Shown here in pieces: positions 8,331 to 15,713 of a DNA stretch of 64,000 nt; within the stretch, counting starts at the first letter, position 1; the number at the start of each line of letters is the position of its first letter. A program made the position numbers and the translations under genes. The notes below the pieces were generated by a model. That model worked only from the letters and a program-made list of their open reading frames with translations, was not told the DNA's origin and ran no database searches. Origin of the DNA: Bacillus nitratireducens (GTDB taxonomy: Bacteria; Bacillota; Bacilli; Bacillales; Bacillaceae_G); assembly GCF_001884135.1 (NCBI RefSeq), contig NZ_MAOC01000020.1:372001-436000 (forward strand). The letters are read 5' to 3'.

Positions 8331-8978
8331 ATGAGGATTAAAGGGAATTATGTGCCGAAAAGGGAAGTTTTATTTTGCTTAAGTTCAATAACAATAGGGG
8401 AAGCACTGGAGCATTTAAATAAAACTGGCTATCGTTGTGTACCAGTTTTAGATGAAAAAAAAGAGAAATATTTAGGGAATATATATAAAGTAGATATTTT
8501 AGAATATAAAGGTTCGCTGGAAGAGAGTGTATTACAATTATTAAACGATAAAGAAGGATATGTCAGAGAAGATTCTTCGTTCTTTAAAGTGTTTTTTACA
8601 ATAAAAAAATTACCTTATTTATCAGTAGTTGATGAAAAAGGAGTCTTTCTTGGAATTTTAACGCATAAAAAGGTTTTTGAGTTATTAGAAGATGCTTGGG
8701 GTGTTCATTCTAGTAAATATTCTGTCATGATTGGGACGCAGGATTATAATGGGGCAATTCAAAAATTATCGACAGTGTTAAAAAAGTATACAGGTATCCA
8801 GAGTTTAATGACTTTTGATAATGATGCCTTATTAGTTCGTAGAATTATGTTTACATTAGGAGAAGAGTTTAACGAAGGTGAATTAGAGACGTTATTGAAA
8901 GATTTAGAAGATCATGGATTTAGAGTTGTGTATGTGGAAGAGATGAAAAATCCACGTGAAGTTGAAACGATAGAGTAA
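8331..8978 (+). CDS. cbpA: CbpA-type cyclic-di-AMP-binding protein (CBS pair plus ACT-like domain)
   Basis: A 215-residue cytoplasmic protein. Residues 1-125 form two CBS motifs, visible in the GYRCVPVLDEKKEKYLGNIY and LPYLSVVDEKGVFLGILTHK type repeats. Residues 130-205 form an ACT-like regulatory domain. This CBS-CBS-ACT order matches CbpA of Listeria and related Firmicutes, which binds c-di-AMP; the partner pathway is not settled. A good ribosome binding site (AAGGAGG) precedes the ATG. It stands alone and ends at a strong terminator. Ligand is inferred from family. Confidence 0.72.
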   Translation: MRIKGNYVPKREVLFCLSSITIGEALEHLNKTGYRCVPVLDEKKEKYLGNIYKVDILEYKGSLEESVLQLLNDKEGYVREDSSFFKVFFTIKKLPYLSVVDEKGVFLGILTHKKVFELLEDAWGVHSSKYSVMIGTQDYNGAIQKLSTVLKKYTGIQSLMTFDNDALLVRRIMFTLGEEFNEGELETLLKDLEDHGFRVVYVEEMKNPREVETIE

Positions 8979-8981
8979 CAT

Positions 8982-9018
8982 GCAAAAGCCATCTAATTAT
9001 GTTGGATGGCTTTTGCTA
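8982..9018 (+). terminator. Rho-independent terminator after cbpA
   Basis: GCAAAAGCCATC / GGATGGCTTTTGC stem. The stretch from here to 9400 carries no clear gene; it holds an A/T-rich promoter region, a CodY-like box and short ORFs that may form a leader. Confidence 0.8.
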
Positions 9019-9113
9019 TGTTACGTGTATAAAATTATTTGAAAATAACGATAGGGTAATAGGTGAGATTGTAAAAATATTTGTGTAAAAGAATAAAAAA
9101 TGTAGATAATTTT

Positions 9114-9128
9114 GATTTTCAAAAAAAT
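9114..9128. promoter_or_regulatory. Candidate CodY box upstream of brnQ
   Basis: GATTTTCAAAAAAAT differs from the CodY consensus AATTTTCWGAAAATT at three of 15 positions. The same region contains a longer inverted repeat, ATTTTCAAA / TTTGAAAAT (9115-9140). CodY senses branched-chain amino acids and represses their transporters in related bacilli, which fits the downstream gene. No AGGGTGG T-box core was seen in the leader. Confidence 0.4.
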
Positions 9129-9399
9129 CAATTTGAAAATATGTTTTTATTTTTCAACTAAATATGTTACTATATGTGTGATAAAAACAAAGAGGTCTGA
9201 CAACTATACTCCACGCAATACCACTCTAATGAGTTAAATTTTCGAAAAAATCAAAAATTAATAATTAGAGTAAGAATAAGGGGAATGGAGAAATTATGGA
9301 GAAAGACACTGCTTTGTAAGGGGCATATTTTATCATCTTGAGCAGAGAGGAGGATGCATAGCATATTGTGAAAAGAGAGATAAACAATGAAAAAGTGCT

Positions 9400-10752
9400 A
9401 TGCAAATGAAAAGTATGAAGGGACGTTTAAGGCCAGGTGATACGGTAGCAATTGGTTTAATGTTATTTGCACTATTTTTAGGAGCAGGAAATTTAATTTT
9501 CCCACCAGTTTTAGGGCAACAAGCTGGAGAGAATGTTTGGGTTGCTACAATCGGATTCCTTGTAACGGGAGTCGGATTACCCCTATTAGCTGTGACAGCT
9601 GTCGCGTTTGTAGAGGGGGACTTGAAAGCGCTATCTTCTAGAGTTCACCCTATATTTGCGTTTATTTTCCCATTGATTAGTTATTTAGCGATTGGACCAT
9701 TCTTCGCGATTCCGCGCACGGGAGCCGTTTCATTTGAAATGGGTATGAAGCCATTTTTATCAGAGGCATTGGTTTCAGAGTGGTACATGCTATTTATTTT
9801 CACTATAATTTTCTTCGGAATAACGTGGTATTTATCATTAAATCCATCTAAGTTAGTGGATTGGTTCGGGAAATTTCTTACACCATTGTTAGTATTGATT
9901 GTTGCTGTAATTGTCGGAAAGGCAATTATTGATCCGATTGGAGAACCAGCTGCGCCGCTAGCGGCATACAAAGAAAATGCTTTCTTTGGTGGATTTATTC
10001 AAGGATATTTAACGATGGATGCAATTAGTGCGCTTGTATTTGGAATTGTCGTTGTACAAGTTATCCGCTCTAAAGGAATAAAAGAGAGTAGTCAAATTGC
10101 AAAAATAACAGTTGTATCAGGTATTATTGCTGTACTTGGTTTAACGTTAATCTATTTATCACTTGCTTATCTTGGTTCAACAAGTACATCACTTGGTGTC
10201 TCAGAGAATGGTGGACTTATTTTAACGAATGTTGTAAATGAGTTATATGGAACAAGTGGTAAAATTTTATTAGGACTTGTTATTATACTCGCTTGTTTAA
10301 CAACTTCTGTTGGATTAACATCAGCTTGTGCTGGCTTCTTTACAAACTTATTCCCAAAACTTTCGCATAAAACGATTGTAACAATGGTATGTGTGTTTAG
10401 TTTAATTGTATCTAACCTAGGTTTAACACAATTAATTGCAGTTACTTTGCCAGTGTTAATGATTATTTATCCAGTTGCAATTGTATTAATTGTACTTTCG
10501 TATTTCCATAAATGGATTGGAAATCGTAATACAATTTATATTGGAGCTATTTTAGGCGCTTTGTTAATTAGTTTCTTTAACGGTTTAGAAAGTGCGAACA
10601 TTAAAATTGACGCGATTTCTAACGTATTACAAATGCTACCATTATATAAAGAAGGAATAGGATGGTTAATCCCAGCATGTATTGGCGGGGTTCTCGGTTT
10701 CTTCTTCTATAAATCAAATGAATCAAGTGAGTTACAAAAGAAAGGTGCCTAG
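9400..10752 (+). CDS. brnQ: Branched-chain amino acid:cation symporter BrnQ (LIVCS family)
   Basis: A 450-residue membrane protein with about 12 helices. The N-terminal signature FALFLGAGNLIFPPVLGQQAG is diagnostic of LivII/BrnQ carriers, which import Leu, Ile and Val with Na+ or H+. The exact start is unsure: ATGs at 9400, 9406 and 9415 all lack a strong ribosome binding site. A 17-codon ORF starting at 9387 overlaps the gene start in another frame, so coupled translation is possible. The stop codon lies inside its own terminator. Confidence 0.9.
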   Translation: MQMKSMKGRLRPGDTVAIGLMLFALFLGAGNLIFPPVLGQQAGENVWVATIGFLVTGVGLPLLAVTAVAFVEGDLKALSSRVHPIFAFIFPLISYLAIGPFFAIPRTGAVSFEMGMKPFLSEALVSEWYMLFIFTIIFFGITWYLSLNPSKLVDWFGKFLTPLLVLIVAVIVGKAIIDPIGEPAAPLAAYKENAFFGGFIQGYLTMDAISALVFGIVVVQVIRSKGIKESSQIAKITVVSGIIAVLGLTLIYLSLAYLGSTSTSLGVSENGGLILTNVVNELYGTSGKILLGLVIILACLTTSVGLTSACAGFFTNLFPKLSHKTIVTMVCVFSLIVSNLGLTQLIAVTLPVLMIIYPVAIVLIVLSYFHKWIGNRNTIYIGAILGALLISFFNGLESANIKIDAISNVLQMLPLYKEGIGWLIPACIGGVLGFFFYKSNESSELQKKGA

Positions 10753-10769
10753 GCACCTTTCTTTTTTTT
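10741..10769 (+). terminator. Terminator containing the brnQ stop codon
   Basis: A perfect 20-nt inverted repeat (AAAGGTGCCT and its inverse) spans the last codons and the TAG of brnQ, followed by eight T residues. Confidence 0.9.
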
Positions 10770-10819
10770 GAAGGGGATTTTTATATTTTGTCTAAGTAGT
10801 AATTGGGAGGATTGATATA

Positions 10820-11149
10820 ATGGCTAGTTTTGAAGATTTTTTAAATTTGGATTTGCGTATTGGGACGGTAAGAAAGGCGGAGGAATTTAAAGAAGCAAGG
10901 GTTCCTGCAATTAAGTTAGAGATTGATTTTGGAGAGTTAGGGGTTAAGCAATCAAGTGCTCAAATTACGAAAAGGTACAATCCAGAAGATTTAATCGGTC
11001 AACAAGTAGTTGCTGTTGTGAATTTCCCGCCAAAACGTGTAGCTGGATTTAAATCAGAAGTGCTTGTTTTAGGGGGAGTACCTGAAGCTGGTGATGTTGT
11101 GTTGCTTCAGCCTAATATGGAATTGCCAAATGGAACGAAAATTAGTTAG
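10820..11149 (+). CDS. csaA: CsaA, tRNA-binding-domain chaperone
   Basis: A 109-residue protein that is entirely one tRNA-binding (EMAP/OB) domain. It shows [14 protein letters not shown] at residues 9-22, [10 protein letters not shown] in the middle and the C-terminal [17 protein letters not shown]. This size and sequence pattern identifies CsaA, a dimer described as an export-related chaperone that also binds tRNA. GGGAGGATTGATATA precedes the ATG. The next gene starts 19 nt downstream. Confidence 0.92.
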   Translation: MASFEDFLNLDLRIGTVRKAEEFKEARVPAIKLEIDFGELGVKQSSAQITKRYNPEDLIGQQVVAVVNFPPKRVAGFKSEVLVLGGVPEAGDVVLLQPNMELPNGTKIS

Positions 11150-11168
11150 TGTGAAGGCAGGGGTAAAC

Positions 11169-11696
11169 ATGGATATCGGACGAGAATATTTACAATGTGC
11201 CATTTCGAATTTCAAGGCAACACAAAAACAAGGAGAACGTGTACTTTCTCAATTATCTTATGAACAGATAATGTGGTGTGCCCATGAAGAGACAAATAGT
11301 ATCGCGATTATTATTAAGCATTTACATGGTAATATGCGTTCAAGATGGACGGAATTTTTAACGTCTGATGGAGAAAAAATAGATCGTAACCGAGATGGTG
11401 AATTTGAAGGTGGCTACAATTCAAAACAAGAAGCGCTTGCTGCGTGGCAAGAAGGGTGGGAGTATGTCTTTAAAACGATGGATACTTTAACAGCAGAGCA
11501 GATTTTGCAGAAAGTATACATTCGCGGAGAAGAACACACTGTCATGCAAGCGATCGAAAGGCAAATTGCTCATTATGCTTTACATATTGGACAAATCATT
11601 TACATTGGTAAAATGTTAAAAGAAAATGATTGGGAATGTTTAAGTATTCCTAGAGGTCAGTCTACCCGTTATTTAGAGAAAAAACGTTCAACATAA
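11169..11696 (+). CDS. DUF1572 / DinB-like protein
   Basis: A 175-residue four-helix protein of the DinB/YfiT-like superfamily. His residues likely to bind a metal occur in SIAIIIKHLHGNM (about residues 43-55), and the conserved C-terminal block is IERQIAHYALHIGQIIYIGKM. The sequence RSRWTEFLTSDGEK fits the DUF1572 subgroup. ATG at 11169 is chosen for its AGGCAGGGG site; the frame is open further upstream into csaA. Members are putative thiol-dependent metal transferases; substrate unknown. Confidence 0.75.
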   Translation: MDIGREYLQCAISNFKATQKQGERVLSQLSYEQIMWCAHEETNSIAIIIKHLHGNMRSRWTEFLTSDGEKIDRNRDGEFEGGYNSKQEALAAWQEGWEYVFKTMDTLTAEQILQKVYIRGEEHTVMQAIERQIAHYALHIGQIIYIGKMLKENDWECLSIPRGQSTRYLEKKRST

Positions 11697-11974
11697 TAAT
11701 ATGAAAGAAACCGATATAAAATAGGAAGCAAAAAAATAAGCCAAATGATAGAGGGCTCCGTGAACATTAGAATGATGCCAGCAATAAGCCCATATGTAAT
11801 AAGAAAGAAACCAAAGAGTGTATTAATAGGAATAAAACGTGAGACAAATAATTGCTGATTTTTGAAACAAGTGTTGTGAAATAAATAAAAGCGGAAATAC
11901 CGTGTAGAGGTAATAAGATCTTTCTTTCGCGCAATTCTTTTTTTGCATGTATGACAGATGAACGGTGGTTGCAT
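11669..11974 (-). CDS. Small membrane protein with N-terminal zinc-ribbon half
   Basis: A 101-residue protein with FICHTCKKRIARKK at the N-terminus (one CxxC pair), then two hydrophobic segments (about residues 44-66 and 70-90). The start at 11974 is preferred because GGAGCG lies 9 nt upstream; an ATG at 11989 is also in frame. Its start overlaps or abuts the end of the preceding minus-strand gene, so the two are coupled. Its last 28 bases overlap convergently with the DUF1572 gene. No family recognised. Confidence 0.55.
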   Translation of the reverse strand: MQPPFICHTCKKRIARKKDLITSTRYFRFYLFHNTCFKNQQLFVSRFIPINTLFGFFLITYGLIAGIILMFTEPSIIWLIFLLPILYRFLSYYYVERFFSK

Positions 11975-11978
11975 TTCA

Positions 11979-12275
11979 TTACGCTCCATTTTTTATATTT
12001 GTAATAATGTAAGACAAAAGTAAGTATAAAGTGTATATCCCTATATATGCTCCTGATATAAGAAAAAATGGATTTAGTAAAATTCCATGAATGCTTGTCA
12101 TGAAAACTAAATTTTGTATTAAAACATCATATATAGTAATAGAAATTATAGTCCCAAGTACATACAATGCTAGGTACGCAGAAATATGGAGCACAATACG
12201 AATTTTAGGATGTAAAGCAAGTAAATAAAAAGTAATTGATAGAGCGATTGGTAATGATCCTATTAATAGCTTCAA
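11979..12275 (-). CDS. Hypothetical four-helix membrane protein
   Basis: A 98-residue, almost wholly hydrophobic protein with about three or four helices and few charged residues (HPKIR at about residue 22, NIKNG at the end). AATGAGGTGAAATGAATTG precedes the ATG. It forms a two-gene unit with the zinc-ribbon membrane protein downstream. Not recognised. Confidence 0.5.
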   Translation of the reverse strand: MKLLIGSLPIALSITFYLLALHPKIRIVLHISAYLALYVLGTIISITIYDVLIQNLVFMTSIHGILLNPFFLISGAYIGIYTLYLLLSYIITNIKNGA

Positions 12276-12315
12276 TTCATTTCACCTCATTAACAATATA
12301 GCCGGAATTTAAGCG

Positions 12316-12344
12316 GTCTATTCTCTAGAGCTTGTACATAACTT
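12316..12344 (+). promoter_or_regulatory. Sigma-E-like promoter of spoIIP copy 1
   Basis: GTCTATT (12316-12322), a 14-nt spacer and CATAACTT (12337-12344). The pattern resembles the mother-cell sigma-E consensus (-35 ATA/GTMATATT, -10 CATACA.T). The spacer end AGCTTGTA and the -10 start CATA are shared with the promoter of the second spoIIP. Confidence 0.5.
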
Positions 12345-12364
12345 GAAATAGAGAGGGTGATAGT

Positions 12365-13519
12365 ATGAATCGAGGCTTTTTTTACGTGAAATTAACAAGT
12401 GTACGCAAATTAATTTTATTTGTTATTACTACGGTATTAGCGACTTTTTTTCTTATTAGTTTAATGGTAACTTCCATGAAAGAGACGAAGTCAACGTATT
12501 TATATAATTGGTTGAATGAGTTATCAATGAATGGTTACATGTACGTTATTGGGAAAGAAAATCATTATTTTACACAGGAGTACCGGAATTTGAATCAAGA
12601 CTTTTCTATCTCTTCATTCCTCTTTTCGATGGCTACAAATATTCGTTTTGATGATGTACGTAGTTTTGTCGGGAAAGAACTTCCGGGATTTGGGAAATAT
12701 GATACAGAAATCGTTATAGCAGGTGAAGGAACAAATTACTCCAACTTACCGATAGAATCGAGTGTTCCTCTTGAAGAAGTAGTGAAAGAACGGACTGGAG
12801 AAGGTGGACAAGCGCCAAAGCCTGATACGAATAAAGAGAAGAAACAACCATCTCAAACGACTGGAAAAAGACAAGTTGCATTTATATATCATTCACATAG
12901 CTGGGAATCTTATTTGCCGTTACTTAACTTAACAAATGATCCTAATCCAAATAAAGCAACGAGTTCTGTAACGAATATTTCAATAGTTGGCGATCGATTG
13001 CGAGAACAGTTAGAAAGTGAAGGGATCGGTGCTACTAACGATAAAACTGATGTTGGTCAAAAGTTAATAAGTAAAGGATTAAACAGTAATAGTTCTTATA
13101 AACTGTCACGAGAAATTGTACAAGAAGCAATGGCTGGTAATAAAGAACTCCAATACTTTTTCGATTTGCACCGTGATAGTGCACGGAAAAATGTCACGAC
13201 AAAAACAATTGGAGATAAATCATATGCGAAGCTTGCTTTTGTAATCGGGAAAGGTAACAAAAACTATGAAAAAAACTTACAATTAGCAACTGCGTTACAT
13301 GAGACGATTAGTAAGAAATATCCGGGAATGAGCCGTGGTGTAATTCAAAAAGGATTCCAAACAGGAAATGGAGTCTATAATCAGGACTTATCAGGACAAG
13401 CCATATTAATTGAAGTGGGTGGCGTAGACAATACAGAGGAAGAATTAAATCGATCGATAGATGCACTTGCTAAGGCATTTGGAGAATATTTTTGGCAAGC
13501 CGAAAAAGTGAATGGATAA
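12365..13519 (+). CDS. spoIIP: SpoIIP-family sporulation cell-wall hydrolase, copy 1
   Basis: A 384-residue protein with one N-terminal membrane anchor (about residues 17-37). A conserved region around SFVGKELPGFGKYDTEI is followed by a low-complexity linker near residue 150 and the amidase domain. Likely zinc/catalytic residues are visible in YHSHSWESYLPLL, DLHRDS and ILIEVGGVDNTEEE. SpoIIP cleaves peptidoglycan stem peptides and acts with SpoIID and SpoIIM in septal thinning and engulfment. AGAGAGGGTGATAGT precedes the ATG. Its stop codon falls in the end of a bcr1-like repeat. A paralogue lies at 20.2 kb, so which one is the main engulfment enzyme is open. Confidence 0.88.
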   Translation: MNRGFFYVKLTSVRKLILFVITTVLATFFLISLMVTSMKETKSTYLYNWLNELSMNGYMYVIGKENHYFTQEYRNLNQDFSISSFLFSMATNIRFDDVRSFVGKELPGFGKYDTEIVIAGEGTNYSNLPIESSVPLEEVVKERTGEGGQAPKPDTNKEKKQPSQTTGKRQVAFIYHSHSWESYLPLLNLTNDPNPNKATSSVTNISIVGDRLREQLESEGIGATNDKTDVGQKLISKGLNSNSSYKLSREIVQEAMAGNKELQYFFDLHRDSARKNVTTKTIGDKSYAKLAFVIGKGNKNYEKNLQLATALHETISKKYPGMSRGVIQKGFQTGNGVYNQDLSGQAILIEVGGVDNTEEELNRSIDALAKAFGEYFWQAEKVNG

Positions 13520-13599
13520 AGTGAAAATTTAATTGGTGAGTGCTCATCCTACTGATTAGTAGCCCTTACCAATCAGGCTACCCGTTAATACGGGATAAA
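13516..13599 (-). repeat. bcr1-like repeat, internally deleted copy C (84 bp)
   Basis: Inverted copy: ATAAAGTGAAAATTTAAT at the left, a TTGGTGAG / CTTACCAA arm pair, then CCCGTTAATACGGGATAAA at the right. The central CAGTAAG/CAACTGCC module is missing. ATAAA occurs at both ends. The spoIIP stop TAA (13517-13519) is part of the left ATAAA. Confidence 0.7.
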
Positions 13600-13628
13600 C
13601 GTAAGCAAGAAGCTTACGTTTATTTGTT
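13599..13628 (+). terminator. Rho-independent terminator after spoIIP and repeat C
   Basis: ACGTAAGC / GCTTACGT stem followed by a T-rich tract. Between here and 13805 I see only A/T-rich DNA that could hold the promoter of the next gene. Confidence 0.75.
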
Positions 13629-13805
13629 TGTTCATAATCTATAGATAGAAAGAAGTGTCACATTATAGACAAAATTCCCTATTATTATATTGATATCGAA
13701 ATTTGTCTATTTATAGTAAGAAATTTAGAAAGGAATTTTCAGAATAGTGGAGAAAATATTTTTACAAGGAAAATTTTTAACGAACAGAATGGGTAGGGGA
13801 TCAAG

Positions 13806-14303
13806 ATGATACGAGAGATTAGAGTAGAAGATGCAGCATCATTTTTACAATTAAGTAAGCAGTTAGACGAAGAAACGAAATTTATGTTATACGAACCAGG
13901 AGAAAGAAAAACTACAGTAGAGCAACAAGAAAAGATGGTCCACCGTTTTATTGAAAATGAATATGCGACAATATTTGTAGCAGTTGAAGAAAAGAGAATA
14001 GTAGGGTTTATTTTAGTTAATGGAAATAATATTCAAAGAAAAAGACATGTGGCAGGCATTGTAATTGGTATTTTGCAAGAGTATAGTGGCCGAGGTATTG
14101 GAACGACTTTGTTTAAAGAGGTAGAGAAGTGGGCAAGATTACATGATGTATGGCGTTTAGAATTAACGGTAATGGCCCACAATACAAGAGCTCAGGCACT
14201 ATATAGCAAAATTGGATTTGAACAAGAAGGTGTCAAAAAATCTGCTCTTATCATCGATGGAAAAGGTGTCGATGAGTATGAAATGGCCAAATTATTAAAA
14301 TAA
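13806..14303 (+). CDS. GNAT family N-acetyltransferase
   Basis: A 165-residue GNAT enzyme that would acetylate an unknown amine with acetyl-CoA. The pyrophosphate-binding loop is seen in ILQEYSGRGIGTTLFKEVEKWA (about residues 95-116), and the C-terminal motif is MAHNTRAQALYSKIGFEQEGV. The pattern fits the RimI/YkwB-like subgroup. It lies 11 nt ahead of the carboxypeptidase gene and is probably cotranscribed with it. Substrate cannot be assigned. Confidence 0.85.
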   Translation: MIREIRVEDAASFLQLSKQLDEETKFMLYEPGERKTTVEQQEKMVHRFIENEYATIFVAVEEKRIVGFILVNGNNIQRKRHVAGIVIGILQEYSGRGIGTTLFKEVEKWARLHDVWRLELTVMAHNTRAQALYSKIGFEQEGVKKSALIIDGKGVDEYEMAKLLK

Positions 14304-14314
14304 GAGGTCGTTAT

Positions 14315-15055
14315 ATGAAAAAAAGATGGGCACTACTTGGTATCGTAGCGATGATACTGATTGTTGGAGTAGCAGGAATAAATTATAAGATGTACAAGGA
14401 TCAAGAGGCGAGGGAAGTAAATGTAAATAATATATTTCCAAAAGCAACAGAAACGATTGCAAATATGGATGGAGATATCGCGGTCATTAGTAATCCGAAT
14501 TCGATGCTTGTACTTGTGAATAAAAATAGGCGATTACCAGATGGGTATAGACCGCCAGATTTAGTTATTCCGAAAGTACGTTACTCTAGTGAAGGTGATC
14601 AAGAGAAGAAAAAGATGAGGAAAGAGGCAGCGTTGGCACTTGAAGAAATGTTTCAGCAAGCTAATAATGAGCGGATTTTCCTTTTTGCAGTCTCTGGATT
14701 TAGATCTTTTGATCGACAAAAAGCATTAAATACGATGTATAAAAGGCAAGATGGCGAAGCAAAGACAGCGATGTCTAGTGCAGTCCCTGGTACGAGTGAA
14801 CATCAAACAGGACTAGCTATGGATATTACATCTCAATCAGCTAAGTTTCAGTTAGAAACTGTTTTTGGGGAGACGAAAGAAGGAAAGTGGCTTTCTGAAA
14901 ATGCCCATAAGTTTGGTTTTGTTATTCGATATACGAAAGAGAAAGAAGGGATTACTGGTTATCGTTATGAACCGTGGCATGTACGGTATGTTGGGAATCC
15001 GCAAGCTACATATTTATATGAAAACCAACTGACGCTTGAAGAAGTAACACAGTAA
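14315..15055 (+). CDS. VanY/LdcB-type D-alanyl-D-alanine or L,D-carboxypeptidase
   Basis: A 246-residue protein with an N-terminal membrane anchor (residues 5-23) and a peptidase M15B (VanY) domain. Zinc-binding motifs are SSAVPGTSEHQTGLAMDIT (SxHxxGxAxD) and EPWHVRYVG (ExxHxRYVG). It trims C-terminal D-amino acids from peptidoglycan stem peptides outside the membrane; B. subtilis LdcB (YodJ) is a close type. AAGAGGTCGTTAT precedes the ATG. Whether it prefers D,D or L,D bonds is not clear from sequence. Confidence 0.88.
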   Translation: MKKRWALLGIVAMILIVGVAGINYKMYKDQEAREVNVNNIFPKATETIANMDGDIAVISNPNSMLVLVNKNRRLPDGYRPPDLVIPKVRYSSEGDQEKKKMRKEAALALEEMFQQANNERIFLFAVSGFRSFDRQKALNTMYKRQDGEAKTAMSSAVPGTSEHQTGLAMDITSQSAKFQLETVFGETKEGKWLSENAHKFGFVIRYTKEKEGITGYRYEPWHVRYVGNPQATYLYENQLTLEEVTQ

Positions 15056-15078
15056 TGAATTGAGGGGAGAAGGCTAAG

Positions 15079-15525
15079 ATGACGATGTTATATAAGAAAA
15101 AGGTACATGCATATATTACGAGAGAAAAAGAAGGGGTTATGCAACTACTCGTTTTTAAACATCGTGATATACGAGAGGCTGGTATCCAAGTGCCAGGTGG
15201 GACAGTAGATGAAGGGGAAACGTTAGAGGCAGCAATTTTACGTGAAGTACAAGAAGAGTCAGGACTACGCCATTTTTGTATCGAGCGCTTTCTTTCCGAT
15301 TACATTATTTTTGTGAAAGAAAAAAAGGAATATCAAAAACGCCATTTTTTCCATATTTCATTATTAACAGATGTGAAAGATACGTGGGAACATATAGTGA
15401 GAGCTGGTGAGGAAGACAAAGGTTTAGTATTTTGTTATGAGTGGGTTGATATTAACAAATGCCCTGAATTAGCAGGTAAACAAGGAGAGTTTTTACATTT
15501 GCTAGAAGAGGTATACGTAAAATAA
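15079..15525 (+). CDS. Nudix hydrolase
   Basis: A 148-residue cytoplasmic protein. The full Nudix box is present at about residues 40-62: GGTVDEGETLEAAILREVQE followed by ESGL, matching Gx5Ex7REUxEExGU. The enzyme would hydrolyse a nucleoside diphosphate linked to another group. GGGGAGAAGGC precedes the ATG, 23 nt after the carboxypeptidase stop, so it may end the same operon. Substrate unknown. Confidence 0.88.
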   Translation: MTMLYKKKVHAYITREKEGVMQLLVFKHRDIREAGIQVPGGTVDEGETLEAAILREVQEESGLRHFCIERFLSDYIIFVKEKKEYQKRHFFHISLLTDVKDTWEHIVRAGEEDKGLVFCYEWVDINKCPELAGKQGEFLHLLEEVYVK

Positions 15526-15526
15526 T

Positions 15527-15572
15527 AAAAAGAGTCTGAGGCGACAATGTGTTCGTTTCAGACTCTTTTTAT
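15527..15572 (+). terminator. Rho-independent terminator after the Nudix gene
   Basis: AAAAAGAGTCTGA / TCAGACTCTTTTT stem with a 17-nt loop region and following T tract. Confidence 0.85.
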
Positions 15573-15713
15573 TTCTCTGGAAATTAAAGGTTTTTTAACG
15601 GGTAAGTTGAAGTCCTTAAAAGGGATTGTAGTTATTTATGCGAGGAGCGGAGAAAATGAAAAGAATAATATATACACGTCATCAATAAAAGGGCTTATAA
15701 AAGGAGAATGAAT

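Noticed and set aside
9181-9399. Possible T-box or riboswitch upstream of brnQ
   Set aside because: No AGGGTGG core and no terminator/antiterminator pair could be found; only the CodY-like box and short ORFs remain as suggestions.
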